A stretch of 57,500 nt of DNA, taken from Cristatella mucedo. Its lineage: Eukaryota; Bryozoa; Phylactolaemata; Cristatellidae. The position numbers and the translations under genes are program-made. Below the pieces are notes generated by a model. The model did not search any database. It was not told where the DNA came from and saw only the letters and a list, made by a program, of their open reading frames with translations. The stretch spans positions 975,001 through 1,032,500 of the forward strand of contig WPIO01000047.1 in the NCBI GenBank assembly GCA_009760855.2, given 5' to 3'. Positions 10,833 to 20,695 of this stretch are shown here, one piece after another. Position 1 is the stretch's first letter. Every line of letters starts with the position of its first letter.

Positions 10833-11599
10833 CACCTGCTATAAACATTGACCAGCAAGATTAGCCACGACGATTCTTCAAAATGATCCAGTAGTTTTGT
10901 GCTGTAGCATTAAAAATGTAATGAGGCAGCTTTGCTCCTGGATGGAGATTACTCGGCATCGGCTTTTCATTCACAGGTTGGTGTGTCCCCCTCAAGTTCG
11001 TCAGCTAGCATGTTGATGTTGTATGCTACTTTCGGTTATCAGCCCAATCAATTTTTCTGAAAATATCTCACGTCATCGACAATTTGAGATTAATTTACAA
11101 TCTCTTGACTCGCTTGTATTGTATCAAGCTCAATACATAAGTGCTGAGCTAGGTGGCTTCCTGATATGCCCCCCTACCAAATATCTTGTTCACTGTAATA
11201 ATCAAGACATGACCTCAAAAGTTTCAGTGTTATATGAACTTTCGGCTCACGAAAAGTTAACTAGAACATATGATTCAAATGAGTTTTTAATAATGGAAAC
11301 AATTGCTCATGCTAGTATCTTGGTTTGCTTATCAGTTGCAAAGAACCTGCGAACACTTGAGCTGTTTTTGCAGTTTCTGGAGCAGTGTCCGGCTTCCAGC
11401 ATAATTGCTATTATCGGATATTATTTTCTAGCAACTTGGGAACTCTGCTATGTAAGATATATTGGATGTGCCAAGTATCTCCCCTCTCTTAAAATGCATC
11501 TTCAACTACTTGGTCAGGCCATTCCTCAGTTGTTGTCACGTGTTTGAATAAAGCTGTTTTGTCCAAGCTCAGCCGCAAGCCAGGCATGGCTTGATGCTA
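10833..11599. other. ARMC8 intron, unrecognised AT-rich block with one open frame
   Basis: A 174-codon open frame (11,023-11,547, plus) exists but has no recognisable domain, no splice context and AT-rich composition. I regard it as chance or very old repeat sequence. Confidence 0.4.
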
Positions 11600-12304
11600 T
11601 ACAAGAAATCGATGGCCCGGTAAAAAAAGCCCAATAGCATTTCTGATAAGCAATTTAAGAGCTTTTCTTAGGTTTTGAATAGTTTTGTTTTCCAAACGCA
11701 TGTATTAAACTTCATTCTTGTCATCTCAACAGACTCTCTGTACTTCTTTTTGTAGTTTGTACTTCTTTTTTACTTCTCAGTTGTCTGCCAAACTTTAGGA
11801 AGCAATTTTATGTGGTTCTGCAGCTCCCTGTCATCATACAACATTGTTGAGCGTTTTTTGCTGCAACAGCAAAATTAATTCCTTTTTTGATAATTTTTCT
11901 TTTTGCTCTTGAATCATGTCTGGCCTACGTCTGGGCCTATGCAAAATATATATCTCAAACCTTGATTAGCCCTGAAAAAGGGCCAACGTAGTATGTGTAC
12001 TGTTTGAGAGATGGAAACTTTGCACATCAAATATATCTTACTTTGCTGTGTTCTAATTTGCTTCCAACAGTTTTTTCCCGAAACCATGCTGTTTCCACAC
12101 CAGCTCGAAGCCACCGAATAAAGTTTATTTCGCTTCACTTTTGCTGCCAGAGGCAAACTGGTTACACAGCATGCATAATTTCCTGCAAATATTGCCTCAT
12201 CATATTACTCCTATATTCAGGTAGAATTGTTTCGAGATTGATGTGTAAAATGCAGGAACGTTTGACGTTTTGTTTTGATTCACAAGGTGCATGAATTTTC
12301 GGCC
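11600..12304. mobile_element. Tc1/mariner-like DNA transposon relic (copy 2)
   Basis: The right end AAGGTGCATGAATTTTCGGC at about 12,283-12,303 is the inverse of the TIR seen at 2.89 kb, and a degraded left end lies near 11,605. Internal blocks match the first element in order and orientation, for example CAATAGCATTTCTGATAAGC (11.63 kb) against AATAGCATTTTCTGGTAAAC (3.09 kb), and ATCTTACTTTGCTGTGTTCT (12.03 kb) against ATCTTACTTCACCGTGTTCT (3.50 kb). No intact transposase. Confidence 0.5.
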
Positions 12305-12375
12305 AATCGTTTATCTTTTCACTGTGTATGGAACGAAAGGTGTGCAGTGTTAAAACTATTAATAATAATGTATTT

Positions 12376-12430
12376 AACATTTATATAGCACCTTAAGAAA
12401 ACTAAACCTCTTTTGACATATTTTACCCAC
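12376..12430 (-). repeat. LINE/SINE 3' stem-loop tail remnant
   Basis: Antisense copy of the shared tail (TTTATATAGCACCTTAAGAA then AACCTC). Only the tail survives, so the parent could be a SINE or a LINE. Confidence 0.5.
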
Positions 12431-12674
12431 ACTGAACAGTTTTGCTTTAATTGAATCATAGTGGGTTCATGCTTTGACTGGCTGAAACTGTCGTCTTAAG
12501 TATAGTGATTGGCAGTATGAAGTTCTATGCGTGAGCTTGCTAAGGTTATATTTTAGCAAAACTTTCTTTAAAAAATCTTCTGTCACGGTCATCAGTCTTA
12601 CTCAGAACCATGCCACTATTTGTAGTGTTACAGACTTGATACAGTATCATGACAAATGATGCCTGCTAATAGTA

Positions 12675-12760
12675 ATTATAAGGAATTCGTATAGTAGCCT
12701 CAGAGAACTAAATCTCTTACTATGCACTTTACGTATGCCGTAAAGGATAGCAACCGATAG
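12675..12760 (-). repeat. SINE 3' part remnant
   Basis: Antisense tail AATTCGTATAGTAGCCTCAG followed by AACTAAATCTCTTA and a degraded portion of the SINE body. Confidence 0.5.
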
Positions 12761-12892
12761 GTGCCAAACTTGATTGTGCATGGTTTTCACTTGATAATTA
12801 TTCAACTCCTTACATTGACCATTCGGCTAGCAAGCTGCATACATGCACTGATACCGAGCGGTGTTGTTTTGACATAACCTCGTTCGTTGCAG

Positions 12893-12985
12893 CCGATCAT
12901 TGAACTTGGTGCCATTGACATCCTAGTCGGGCTTACGGCGAGTAATAGTATTGCTCTGAGGCTCAACGGCATATGGGCTCTTATG
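12893..12985 (+). CDS. ARMC8: ARMC8 exon (GIWALM)
   Basis: Acceptor CGTTGCAG, donor GTGAGT; 93 nt, 31 codons, phase 0 to 0. It encodes PIIELGAIDILVGLTAS then ALRLNGIWALM, matching vertebrate PILESGAVELLCGLT and ALRVNGIWALM. Confidence 0.96.
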
Positions 12986-13097
12986 GTGAGTCATGGTCAA
13001 CGATGGCAAGGCGCCTGCTTACAGACCTTGCTACTTCTGTGCATGTTTCGGTGGTTTGTATTTTTGCCCGTGTTATATCAACTTATATAAATAAATA

Positions 13098-13235
13098 CAT
13101 AAAGTTCATCTGTGTAGCCCCCTAAGAGAATTTAATCTCTATGCAAGTGCCTCACATATGCCACGCGGCTCGAGGTACGACCTCGGCCAAACCTTGGTTG
13201 GGGCAAGCACCTTAACCACTGGGCCAAACCAGCTT
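13098..13235 (-). mobile_element. tRNA-derived SINE with LINE-type 3' tail (minus)
   Basis: Minus strand: AGCTGGTTTGGCCCAGTGGT as A-box region, an eroded B box, CATATGTGAGGCACTTGC, AGAGATTAAATTCTCTTA and a degraded terminal GGGGGCTACACAGATGAA. Located between two closely spaced ARMC8 exons. Confidence 0.78.
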
Positions 13236-13428
13236 TGCTTTTTATGAGCTAGCCTCTCCATCTTCATTGCGTTTGTGGGCACCTGGGCATTTGTGCTCCC
13301 ACAAAAGCTCATTTTCGTGAGCATAGCCCTTTTTAAGGACTGGCACCTGACCCGACTTCGGATTAGGGGCATTTTGCTGGTTTTAGTGAGGGTGTAGCCT
13401 TCTGCATATACTGTGCATCTTCTTCCAG

Positions 13429-13674
13429 AATATGGCCTTTCAAGCTGATCAGAAAGTCAAAGATAGAATTTTGACATCACTTGGAACAGATCGGCTGTTT
13501 CGCTTACTATCGGACAGCAACACCGATGTTCTTATGAAGACTCTAGGCCTTCTTCGAAACTTGCTGTCGCCAAAGTCACACATTGACCTGATTATGACCG
13601 TGCATGGGATGCAGATAATGCAAGCCATCACCCTTATTTTAGAGGGCGACCATGTTGCTGAAGTTAAAGAGCAG
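13429..13674 (+). CDS. ARMC8: ARMC8 exon ([20 protein letters not shown])
   Basis: Acceptor TCTTCCAG, donor GTAGGT; 246 nt, 82 codons, phase 0 to 0. Blocks [44 protein letters not shown] and [11 protein letters not shown] match vertebrate ARMC8 almost residue for residue. This is the largest ARMC8 exon in the window and the best-conserved stretch of the solenoid here. Confidence 0.97.
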
Positions 13675-13789
13675 GTAGGTGATCTATTCATTGGCTGTGG
13701 CAGGCAGCACTGTGACTACTGCAGAGTAGTGCAGCAGTCTGGTTTTTGCACTAGTTTGTCGTCATATCACTTAGTCATACGTTATGTTG

Positions 13790-14190
13790 ATAGCAATTAG
13801 AGAAAGCTTTTTGCAGCTCCGTGGCTCCTAGCGTTTCGGTTAATATATCGCAAGGAACGGCAAGGCGATTGGAAATCAATGAGCAGATTGGTAAATTTTT
13901 ATATTTGTAGAGTTGTTGCTTCCGGGCTACATCCGGGTTAGATGTGGTTTGCATAACCATTTTTTCTGTAATGTGTAAGCCGCCAGAATTTCCGATCCCG
14001 GTTCTAACATACCTGTCTTTCGAAATGTACTCTAAACACATATTTGATTCTTGGACAAGTTTTATAAGTTTCCCCCGAGCCCAGCTGTTGTGGGGTGCCT
14101 GTACTAGCTCCAGTGTCTTTGAGAGGAACGGCAATTCCAAGACTGTGCAGAAGTTGCTTATGTTTGCTCGGTCGAATGTGGACTTCTGAA
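13790..14190. repeat. Unclassified dispersed repeat (copy 1, inverted relative to 37.63 kb)
   Basis: About 200 bp (13,920-14,090) is homologous in inverted orientation to 37,630-37,800. On the shared strand both copies encode a related peptide: SKDRYVRTGIGNSGGLHI here against SKDKCVRNEIGSSDDLNV there, followed by EK.V.MQT..NPD in both. This suggests decayed coding sequence of a transposon that I cannot classify. Confidence 0.5.
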
Positions 14191-14544
14191 TGAGTAGCTT
14201 AACAGCAGTTTTTTTGAAGGATGCACAACAAGGCCTCTGGCTATGGCCATGTTGAATTTATTGGTCATTCAGGGTAGCAGCTTATTCAGCTCTGAAAAAC
14301 AGTAGGTATGGGGATTAAAGGGCTAGCAGTCTTTTTCGCCAGGAGATTAACTCGCGCTGAGGTCACTAATGGCAAGCTTGAAGATGATCATTTACAAAAA
14401 GCAAGGAATGGAGGGTGAAGATGTTACTTCGCGATTTACTCTCTGGTGTTTCTGTCTCTCTGACGAAGCTAGGAAATCTGTCTCTCTAACAGAGAAGTGG
14501 AAAAAAGATCTTCTAGATCGTCACAAGGATGGCTTGGTAAGGTG

Positions 14545-15190
14545 CTGTCCTATGGTAATGTAACGTATTTCACTCTGTAATACACTAAGCCACAAGGACT
14601 AGGTGGGGGTTGCGATGAAAGGTTTTCCTCAGCGCTCTCAAAGCCTAAGCTGCTTGCAGTGTGCATATGGTAGGAATAGACTTAATCTCATGCAATAGCA
14701 GCCGAGGAAGTTAGTGGAAATAGCAGCTCAAGACGGCTGGAAAGGTGAAGTCGGCAGCAGGAGAGAACGTTTTATTGTGTAAGAACTATGGAAGTGACTT
14801 TCACAGTTAAAGACCTGCAGAGCAAACACTTTTGTTGCCAATAATCTTAAAGCGTCGGAGTGGAAGAGCTAATTTATTATTCATTGAGAACCTGATGGCA
14901 CGAGGAGGCCGAAACTGGTGCAGCAGTTTAGCTATCTATGAAGGAGCCAACCATGGTAGGCCTTATGAGTTTTACTCTGTATCTCTTGATAAATTTTTAG
15001 CTATCGCAGCTCCGTCAGCAAAGGAGACACATGGCTAAATCTTTGGCATTTGTCAAGTAACCTTTCAGCCATTGCCAGACGCAGATGCTTAATAGCTCTT
15101 TTTGGTAGCCCTGCCAAATTGAATTACAGTAGTCAAGTGAGGGAGCCAGTAAGATTTTTAGCCAGCCACAGTGGTAGGGAGTCCCCTATT
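14545..15190 (-). mobile_element. LINE family A, 5'-truncated 3' end (copy 4)
   Basis: Minus-strand match to the 3' part of the 25.4-28.5 kb LINE: GGAATTACAGTAG-type block, LLAKL-type region, and a 3' tail of GTTACATTACC repeats. Several indels; no intact frame. Confidence 0.72.
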
Positions 15191-15289
15191 GAGAAGATAG
15201 TTGATGGTCGATGTAAGCATTTTTGAATTCTGAATTGTGATTAGAATGTTATTCCACTTTTTATTTACAGAAGCTGACTTGGCCTTAGC

Positions 15290-15480
15290 TAGTCTGTATT
15301 GTACGACCTATAATGGTCCTCGTGTACCAGTCGATTGACAATTAGTCCTGCTAGTTTATATTCTTTCTCGAGCTTGAGCCTAATGACGCTAGCTTGTATA
15401 ATGTCGCCTTTAAAACCGTAAGCCATCTAGGTGACGGCATACAATATGTTTAGTCAAAGGAACGAACTCATCTAGAATAA
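15290..15480. repeat. Unclassified dispersed repeat, related to 16,850-17,000
   Basis: CCTATAATGGTCCTCGTGTA then CCAGTCGATTGACAATTAG recurs at about 16,935-16,975 as CCTACAATAGTCCTCGTATG then CCAGTCGATTAATTGTCAG. The surrounding sequence is also similar in places. Probably pieces of a LINE, class not determined. Confidence 0.4.
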
Positions 15481-15689
15481 CGACTGATGTCATTCATTCC
15501 ATCAGTGAGGGAAGGCGGTGGATTGAGCAGACGAGCTTAGAAGATTTTTTTTCGGGCCACATCATTGTCATGAGTCGCAAGGTTTCACGTGTAGCAGATG
15601 ATTTTTTTATCCTCAAGGGATTCAACTGTAGACCGAATGAGATACTCATGCAGTTAGATGTGCAGAATTTGGTAATACTAGGAGTTAAG

Positions 15690-15963
15690 AGCATACACAC
15701 CTATTTAGGACAGCATTTAGTGGGTCCCTGTGATTCGTCCTTGATGTGCTTATGCGTGCTGACACTGTGCATGCTGCCACTAACCACACTTGCATGCTGA
15801 CCCTGTGCACGTCACCCCTAACCATGTTATTCATTTTGTTTGTTTTTCAAGCATGACTTTACTTACCATTCAATTGCATTTCTTTTTGCAGCAAATGTAA
15901 AGCGCCTAGAAAGAGATTAAGTTCTCTGAGGGCGCTTTATCAAGTGCATTATTATTATTATTA
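15690..15963 (+). mobile_element. LINE family C 3' end with stem-loop tail (copy)
   Basis: Starts with the RT C-terminal end (CACACCTATTTAGGACAGCA), followed by about 200 bp of 3' UTR almost identical to 56,690-56,965, then the stem-loop AAAGCGCCTAGAAAGAGATT with returning arm GAGGGCGCTTT, and an (ATT)n tail. The short, clean tail fits target-primed reverse transcription with heavy 5' truncation. Confidence 0.85.
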
Positions 15964-16034
15964 ATATGTTACAATTGCTGAGGAATATTTTATCGAATTT
16001 GTAACCTTTTGATTGCACACGGGCTCATTTGCTT

Positions 16035-16197
16035 GCCTTTGATGACCTAGGTCAAAGTGCTAGCCTTTGATGACCTAGGTCAAGGTGCTGGCCTTTGATG
16101 ACCTAAGTCAAGGTGCTTGCCTCTGATGCTCTAGGTCAAGGTGCTGGCCCTTGACGACCGTGATCAAGGTGCTCGCCTTTGATGAGCTTGATTGTGG
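16035..16197 (+). repeat. 28-bp tandem array grown inside a SINE head
   Basis: Nearly six units of 28 bp, GCCTTTGATGACCTAGGTCA followed by AGGTGCTG, with a few substitutions between units. The unit resembles the GGTTAAGGTGCTCGCC...GACC A-box region of the local SINE, and the last unit runs directly into a SINE B box (GGACTCGAGCCC). Confidence 0.9.
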
Positions 16198-16255
16198 ACT
16201 CGAGCCCTTCGGCCTCGAAAGAGATTCAGTTCTCATAGGGGGCTATGAGTCAGCT
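16198..16255 (+). mobile_element. SINE remainder after the 28-bp array
   Basis: TGTGGACTCGAGCCCTTCGG followed by CGAAAGAGATTCAGTTCTCA and TAGGGGGCTATGA is the B box and shared stem-loop tail of the SINE, with the stretch between them shortened. Confidence 0.65.
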
Positions 16256-16720
16256 CATCAACGAAATTGTGATACTTAAATGGTCAGTGGAGTCATCAAA
16301 AGGAATGTTAAAATCACCTAGTGCATACAAGGGACAAGTTCTGTAACATAATCGAAATAAGGTCTGAAAAATTGGAAATACAGCAAGACTTTTTGCCTAT
16401 AAGGGGCTTGGATTGCTGCCACCCAAGGCAGCTTACTGTTCGATGGACTCAATACAGGAGATGTGAATGACTGCTTCTAGGAGGAGACTAAAAAAGGCGT
16501 AAATTGAGGGAGGAACGAGCGATAATGACGACCGCTCCACCAACTTTTGTAGAATTTGAAGTTTGGAAGAAAGAAAGGTTTGTAGGGGCAGCGTGTCGGT
16601 CATGTTATGGAAGTTAATCGATTTCAGCCAGGTCTCGATCATAACAAACAAGTCGAGGGTGTCGTCAAGAATGCAACTTATTAATTGTGGTTTATTGCAC
16701 ATTGAACACGTATTCTATAT
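16256..16720 (-). mobile_element. LINE endonuclease fragment, minus strand
   Basis: The minus strand encodes ALISSLL-like residues then LDDTLDLFVMIETWLKS (the ETW catalytic motif) and, further along, LGDFNIPFDDSTDH (the GDFN motif), in the right order for an APE-type endonuclease. It differs from family A in sequence, so it belongs to another L2/CR1-like family. Frames are broken between motifs. Confidence 0.7.
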
Positions 16721-16849
16721 GCACCTTTGAAGCTTAGCCACCCGGGTAAGCCTGATGATCAATACGTTGGAGTGATTCACTGCAGTGTTTGAGGGAGAGC
16801 TCGGTGGGCTGCTCGAAGTAATTTGGAAGATATTGGAGATGCTCTTTTG

Positions 16850-17000
16850 CTACCTCTCTTGCTTCGTTTAGGTGGATTTTTCGTCTGTGAGTCCACTATT
16901 TTAAGTTGGACTGAGCTAGGATGTATTGGTATGTCCTACAATAGTCCTCGTATGCCAGTCGATTAATTGTCAGTCCTTATCGTTTTTGTGCTTTTTTCCA
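16850..17000. repeat. Unclassified dispersed repeat, related to 15,290-15,480
   Basis: See the matching segment described at 15,290; the shared core is CCAGTCGATTaa with flanking CCTCGTATG. Confidence 0.35.
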
Positions 17001-17338
17001 AGCATGCACCAGATCGCACTATCTATTTAACTGTGGCTGTTAACTATAGTTCATCTGGGTATACATTGTGCTTAGGATGTCCAGAACATTGGCAATAACC
17101 CTAATAAAATGGCCCCCTCATGGGTTAATGCTTTATTTACTTATATATTGAAAATAAAGAACTTGGGTAATGGCTGAACCAAATACAGGCTTATATAGTA
17201 CTAGATATTGTAGTACTGCTCTGGCATTGGCTTGGAATATATATATGCATGCTCGAATTCTTTATTGTATCAAAGCCTTGATGACTTGGACTGCATTTAA
17301 TGAGGGACATGGCAATCGTGTATCTGTTTCTGTTGCAG

Positions 17339-17434
17339 ACCCTGTGTATTTTGGCAAATATTGCACATGGTGACGACTCAAAAGAATTTATCATGGGCAA
17401 CGATGACATTTTGAAAAAGATACTGAACTATATG
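17339..17434 (+). CDS. ARMC8: ARMC8 exon ([10 protein letters not shown])
   Basis: Acceptor TGTTGCAG, donor GTAGGA; 96 nt, 32 codons, phase 0 to 0. It encodes [17 protein letters not shown] and [15 protein letters not shown], matching vertebrate [17 protein letters not shown] and IMTNDDILQKIKYYM. The preceding intron is 3.66 kb and full of transposons. Confidence 0.97.
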
Positions 17435-18640
17435 GTAGGACTTTTTCATTAGTGTTTACTATTGCTGTCACTGACACTCACAATGACTGGTGCCATGCAG
17501 TTAATAACCTCTAAATGACCTTTGTCTTCCATGGCTTCATTTGATACTGGTGTTTTGTCAAGTGTCATTTATATCACAACAGGGGTTACTAGTTTACATG
17601 GTGACTACCATGCTATATAGGTCTCAGACATCAGTTCATGAACTGCACTAGTCCTGTTGGTGTTTCCTATGGGTTCAGGCTGCATTACCATCAAGCTTGT
17701 TGTCAATAGCCAGCTGAATGGTAGTGTTGTAATAATCGTGGATCGTATACTTGAAACTGTGTAGTATGCTGGCCCCGTCTCCCAAACTTTACCTGCTCCT
17801 CTCGGCATGCTGCTAGACGCAACTCCTTTCAAGCCTGCTTAGATGTTGTCTGTTTTCCTTGACCTGCAGTTCTTCATCTTTACCTCTTTCTACCTATGAT
17901 TTCGCCCCGTGGTTACTTTCGTACTCCGACTGGCTGTAAGTTCTGCTGAAATCCCCATTTGTACTATTCCTTTGTCAGTTCGCCAGCCGGTTTTGCCCTT
18001 CTGCTTCTGGTTTGTTCGATGCTTTTGCTCCATGGTTTTGCTCGACTTTTTTGGACTGCTCGATTGGCCCTTTTAGTCAAGTAGCCGTACTGCTGCTAAT
18101 ACGATTGGACAGCACACGTTTACCGTCTCACGTGGCTTCTCGAGTCATCAGCTTCTGGCTCCTATTCGTTAATCATGCATTTTTCACTGGGCATTCATTA
18201 ATTCTTGTCGTACTGTCCAAAGACCTTGATTGTGCTGTCCTTGAAATTTGATCATCACTTCTGTCCACTTTTAAGATACAAATTTTCGAATGGAGAAAAC
18301 TGTTTTTTCCCGATTTTCACAGAAGTCACAGAACTGTAGTGTAACTCCTCTGTTGCTACAAATCAGCCTCACCGTGACCGTCTGCAATAGCTCAACTATT
18401 AGTGTATTTCTTGCTGAAGTTGTAATTGATACCAAATTGCGAATCATAGCTGGTTCGTTTGCGACTAGACCTGGCAGTAGAGTTACTCGGTGTAACTTAC
18501 GACGAAGGATTATTCCTTATTTGGTTGTGCTAACAGACAAATGCTACTGCTTGCATCTGCTGCTGGGTTATACCTGCAAGACCTTGTATACTTATTCGTA
18601 ATGTACGTCAGGGATGTCTCTTAATCGGACTTCGCCTTGC
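17435..18640 (+). other. ARMC8 intron, nothing recognised
   Basis: Several plus-strand open frames of 60-103 codons occur, but none has a recognisable motif, a splice context or homology to the flanking ARMC8 exons. Confidence 0.5.
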
Positions 18641-18772
18641 TGGGTTTGCCCAGAGGTAAGGTACATGCCTTTAACGACTATAGTTGTGGGCTCGAGCCCT
18701 GTAGGATATGTAAAGAGCCTGGATATAAATATAGATTCTCTTAGGGCAATGAAAAAATTATTTATAAATAAA
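18641..18772 (+). mobile_element. SINE (head of second type, shared LINE-type tail)
   Basis: TGGGTTTGCCCAGAGGTAAG (A-box region), GTTGTGGGCTCGAGCCCTGT (B-box region), and the tail TATAGATTCTCTTAGGGCAA. It combines a head like those at 8.6 and 50.6 kb with the tail of the common SINE. A TA microsatellite follows. Confidence 0.65.
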
Positions 18773-18823
18773 TAAATATATATATATATATATGTTAAAT
18801 AAATACACTTCTGTCTTATTGTA

Positions 18824-18962
18824 GCCGAGCTGGTTTGACCCAGTGGTTGAGGTGCTCACCCTGACCAAGGTCTGGCCGAGGTCGTGGGGTCGAGCCCTGT
18901 GGCATATGTGGAGCGCCTGAATAGAGATTAAGTTATCTTAGGGAGCTATATAAATGAATTAT
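18824..18962 (+). mobile_element. tRNA-derived SINE with LINE-type 3' tail
   Basis: A well-preserved copy: GCCGAGCTGGTTTGACCCAG, GGTTGAGGTGCTCACC, GTCGTGGGGTCGAGCCCTGT, then the shared stem-loop tail GAGCGCCTGAATAGAGATTA and GGGAGCTATATAAATGAATT. About 139 bp. A and B boxes imply an RNA polymerase III promoter derived from a tRNA. Confidence 0.85.
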
Positions 18963-19712
18963 ATCGATTTTATATTTATTGCACATCTGAGCATGCCCTT
19001 TAGAAGCAGGATGTGGACAGTTCTCAGACTGCTCCCATATTAGGTTTCGCATTGCAACAGTGGACTACTCAAGCTTTGGTCATTGAGTTTTTGCAATTCG
19101 CAGTCGCATCTTTCAGTCTTTGGTAGTACATTGAAAATCGTGGCTGTTGCAAAGCTGTCCTCCATATGTGAATGGTAAGCTCCTTCGGGATCGCAAATGG
19201 GATTGATTCTGAGATATCATTAGATTTTTCTGTGGTACTTGTGTAGCAGCTTAAAAAAGTCCTACAGGCCTATTTTAACTGAACCTATAGTCTTTGCTAT
19301 AAGATCACTCATTTACTCAGCTGTCAGAAACAGTTTTATATATAGATATCGTGGAGAAACTTGAGCATTTTGACATGCTAACCTCTTTGATTTTACTTCT
19401 TGGGATCTGCATTCTAAGAGCTTCCATGATCTGTCAGGTACCTCAGTCGACCTTCGAACTCAGACTGAAACTTGTACTATTATACTTTTGGCAATGTTTT
19501 TGCTTTGTTAGTGGCAGCAGTGTCGGCATCATGTACGGTTTTACCCGTCCGTGTTCGTATTGTCACCATCCCATGCTGATCAGCTTAGGTAAGCACGGTC
19601 GACCAAATTATTCCCTGAACTGGTATGTGAAGTCTTGCAGTCTTGTTCGATCGGCCCTGGGGCTGCTTTTGAATGTGCCTCACCAGCTCCATATAATGTT
19701 CTTTTGTTGCAG

Positions 19713-19882
19713 CAGCATTCCTGCTCCCAGCTACAGATTGCTGCTGCTATGTGTCTGTCGAATCTGGTCTGGAGTGAAGAGGTCGGAGCACGTGAGCGAC
19801 AGCAGAAACTAAAGACCCTCGGTGCTTTCCGACTACTGCAGACTCTTCATTCCGAAATGACCGACTTGGCTTTGTTAGACCA
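19713..19882 (+). CDS. ARMC8: ARMC8 exon (MCLSNLVWSEE), penultimate coding exon
   Basis: Acceptor CTTTTGTTGCAG, donor CA|GTACGT; 170 nt, phase 0 to 2. It encodes SQLQIAAAMCLSNLVWSEE then GARERQQKLKTLGAF, matching vertebrate KLQLAAMFCISNLIWNEE and GSQERQDKLRDMGI. A CAGCAG at the acceptor could give a one-codon alternative start; 19,713 keeps alignment with the preceding exon. Confidence 0.94.
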
Positions 19883-20244
19883 GTACGTTGTGGAACCCTC
19901 TGTTTTTGCTAAATGCTTTAAATTAACAATCATGCGAGTGCTACCTGTTTGTGCTCGGACGTGTCTGTACCTGTCTGGCTGCTTACTCCTCCGTGCTGGT
20001 CGTATATACCTACTCCTAGATGGGAAATGTCTCTTAGGCGGGGAGGGAGGAGGGAGGGGAGAGGGTTGGATCAAGTAATATTCTGGCCATGTTGATACTA
20101 TCAACTTTGCATGCCTGGCAACAATGGGCCATTCGAAAGGAAGAAGGACTCAACGGCATCATTAGAGCTGATCGGAGAGGAAAAATTGGCTTCAGAATAT
20201 AAATTACCCCGTGACTATAGTTTGTTTACGTCTCACCTTTATAT

Positions 20245-20640
20245 CTAGTAAAGATGAATGTAATTTGTTTAGCGAACATGCATATGCTGAACTAGACTGT
20301 CCGGGCTACAGTACCCCAGGGCAGATCTTAGTTAGCCCTGGCCACTAACAATGGCCAAACAGTGAGATATAGAATTCATTTATATATATATGTAAATATA
20401 AATATAATATAATATATATTTATATATGTAAATATAAATAAATAATACATATATAAATATATATAATCTATATAAATATATATATATATATATATACATA
20501 TATAAACGAATTCTATATCTCACTGTTTGGCCATTGTTAGTGGCCAGGGCTAACTAAGATCTGCCCTGGGGTACTGTAGCTCGGACAGTCTAGTTCAGCA
20601 TATGCATGTTCGCTAAACAAATTACATTCATCTTTACTAG
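20245..20640. repeat. 396-bp near-perfect palindrome with AT-rich centre
   Basis: The left arm begins CTAGTAAAGATGAATGTAAT and the right arm ends ATTACATTCATCTTTACTAG; the arms, about 140 bp each, are almost identical inversions (shared AACAATGGCCAAACAGTGAG and CCCCAGGGCAGATCTTAG). The centre (about 20,380-20,505) is TA-rich. It may be a foldback/MITE-type element or an inverted duplication. It lies in the last ARMC8 intron. Confidence 0.9.
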
Positions 20641-20695
20641 CAAATGTAAAGTGCCCAAAACGATATTAAGTTTTTTAGGTTTGTTATTAGTATTA
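20641..20695 (+). repeat. LINE/SINE 3' stem-loop tail directly abutting the palindrome
   Basis: CAAATGTAAAGTGCCCAAAA, then CGATATTAAGTTTTTTAGG and a short ATT run: a decayed LINE family C tail starting exactly where the right palindrome arm ends. Confidence 0.55.

Noticed and set aside
10623-10844. 73-codon protein with an internal duplication
   Set aside because: The reading frame simply passes through a 102-bp DNA duplication; no initiation or splice context.
16035-16197. Regular 28-bp units considered as a CRISPR-like array
   Set aside because: No variable spacers; units are contiguous and derive from a SINE. The genome is eukaryotic.
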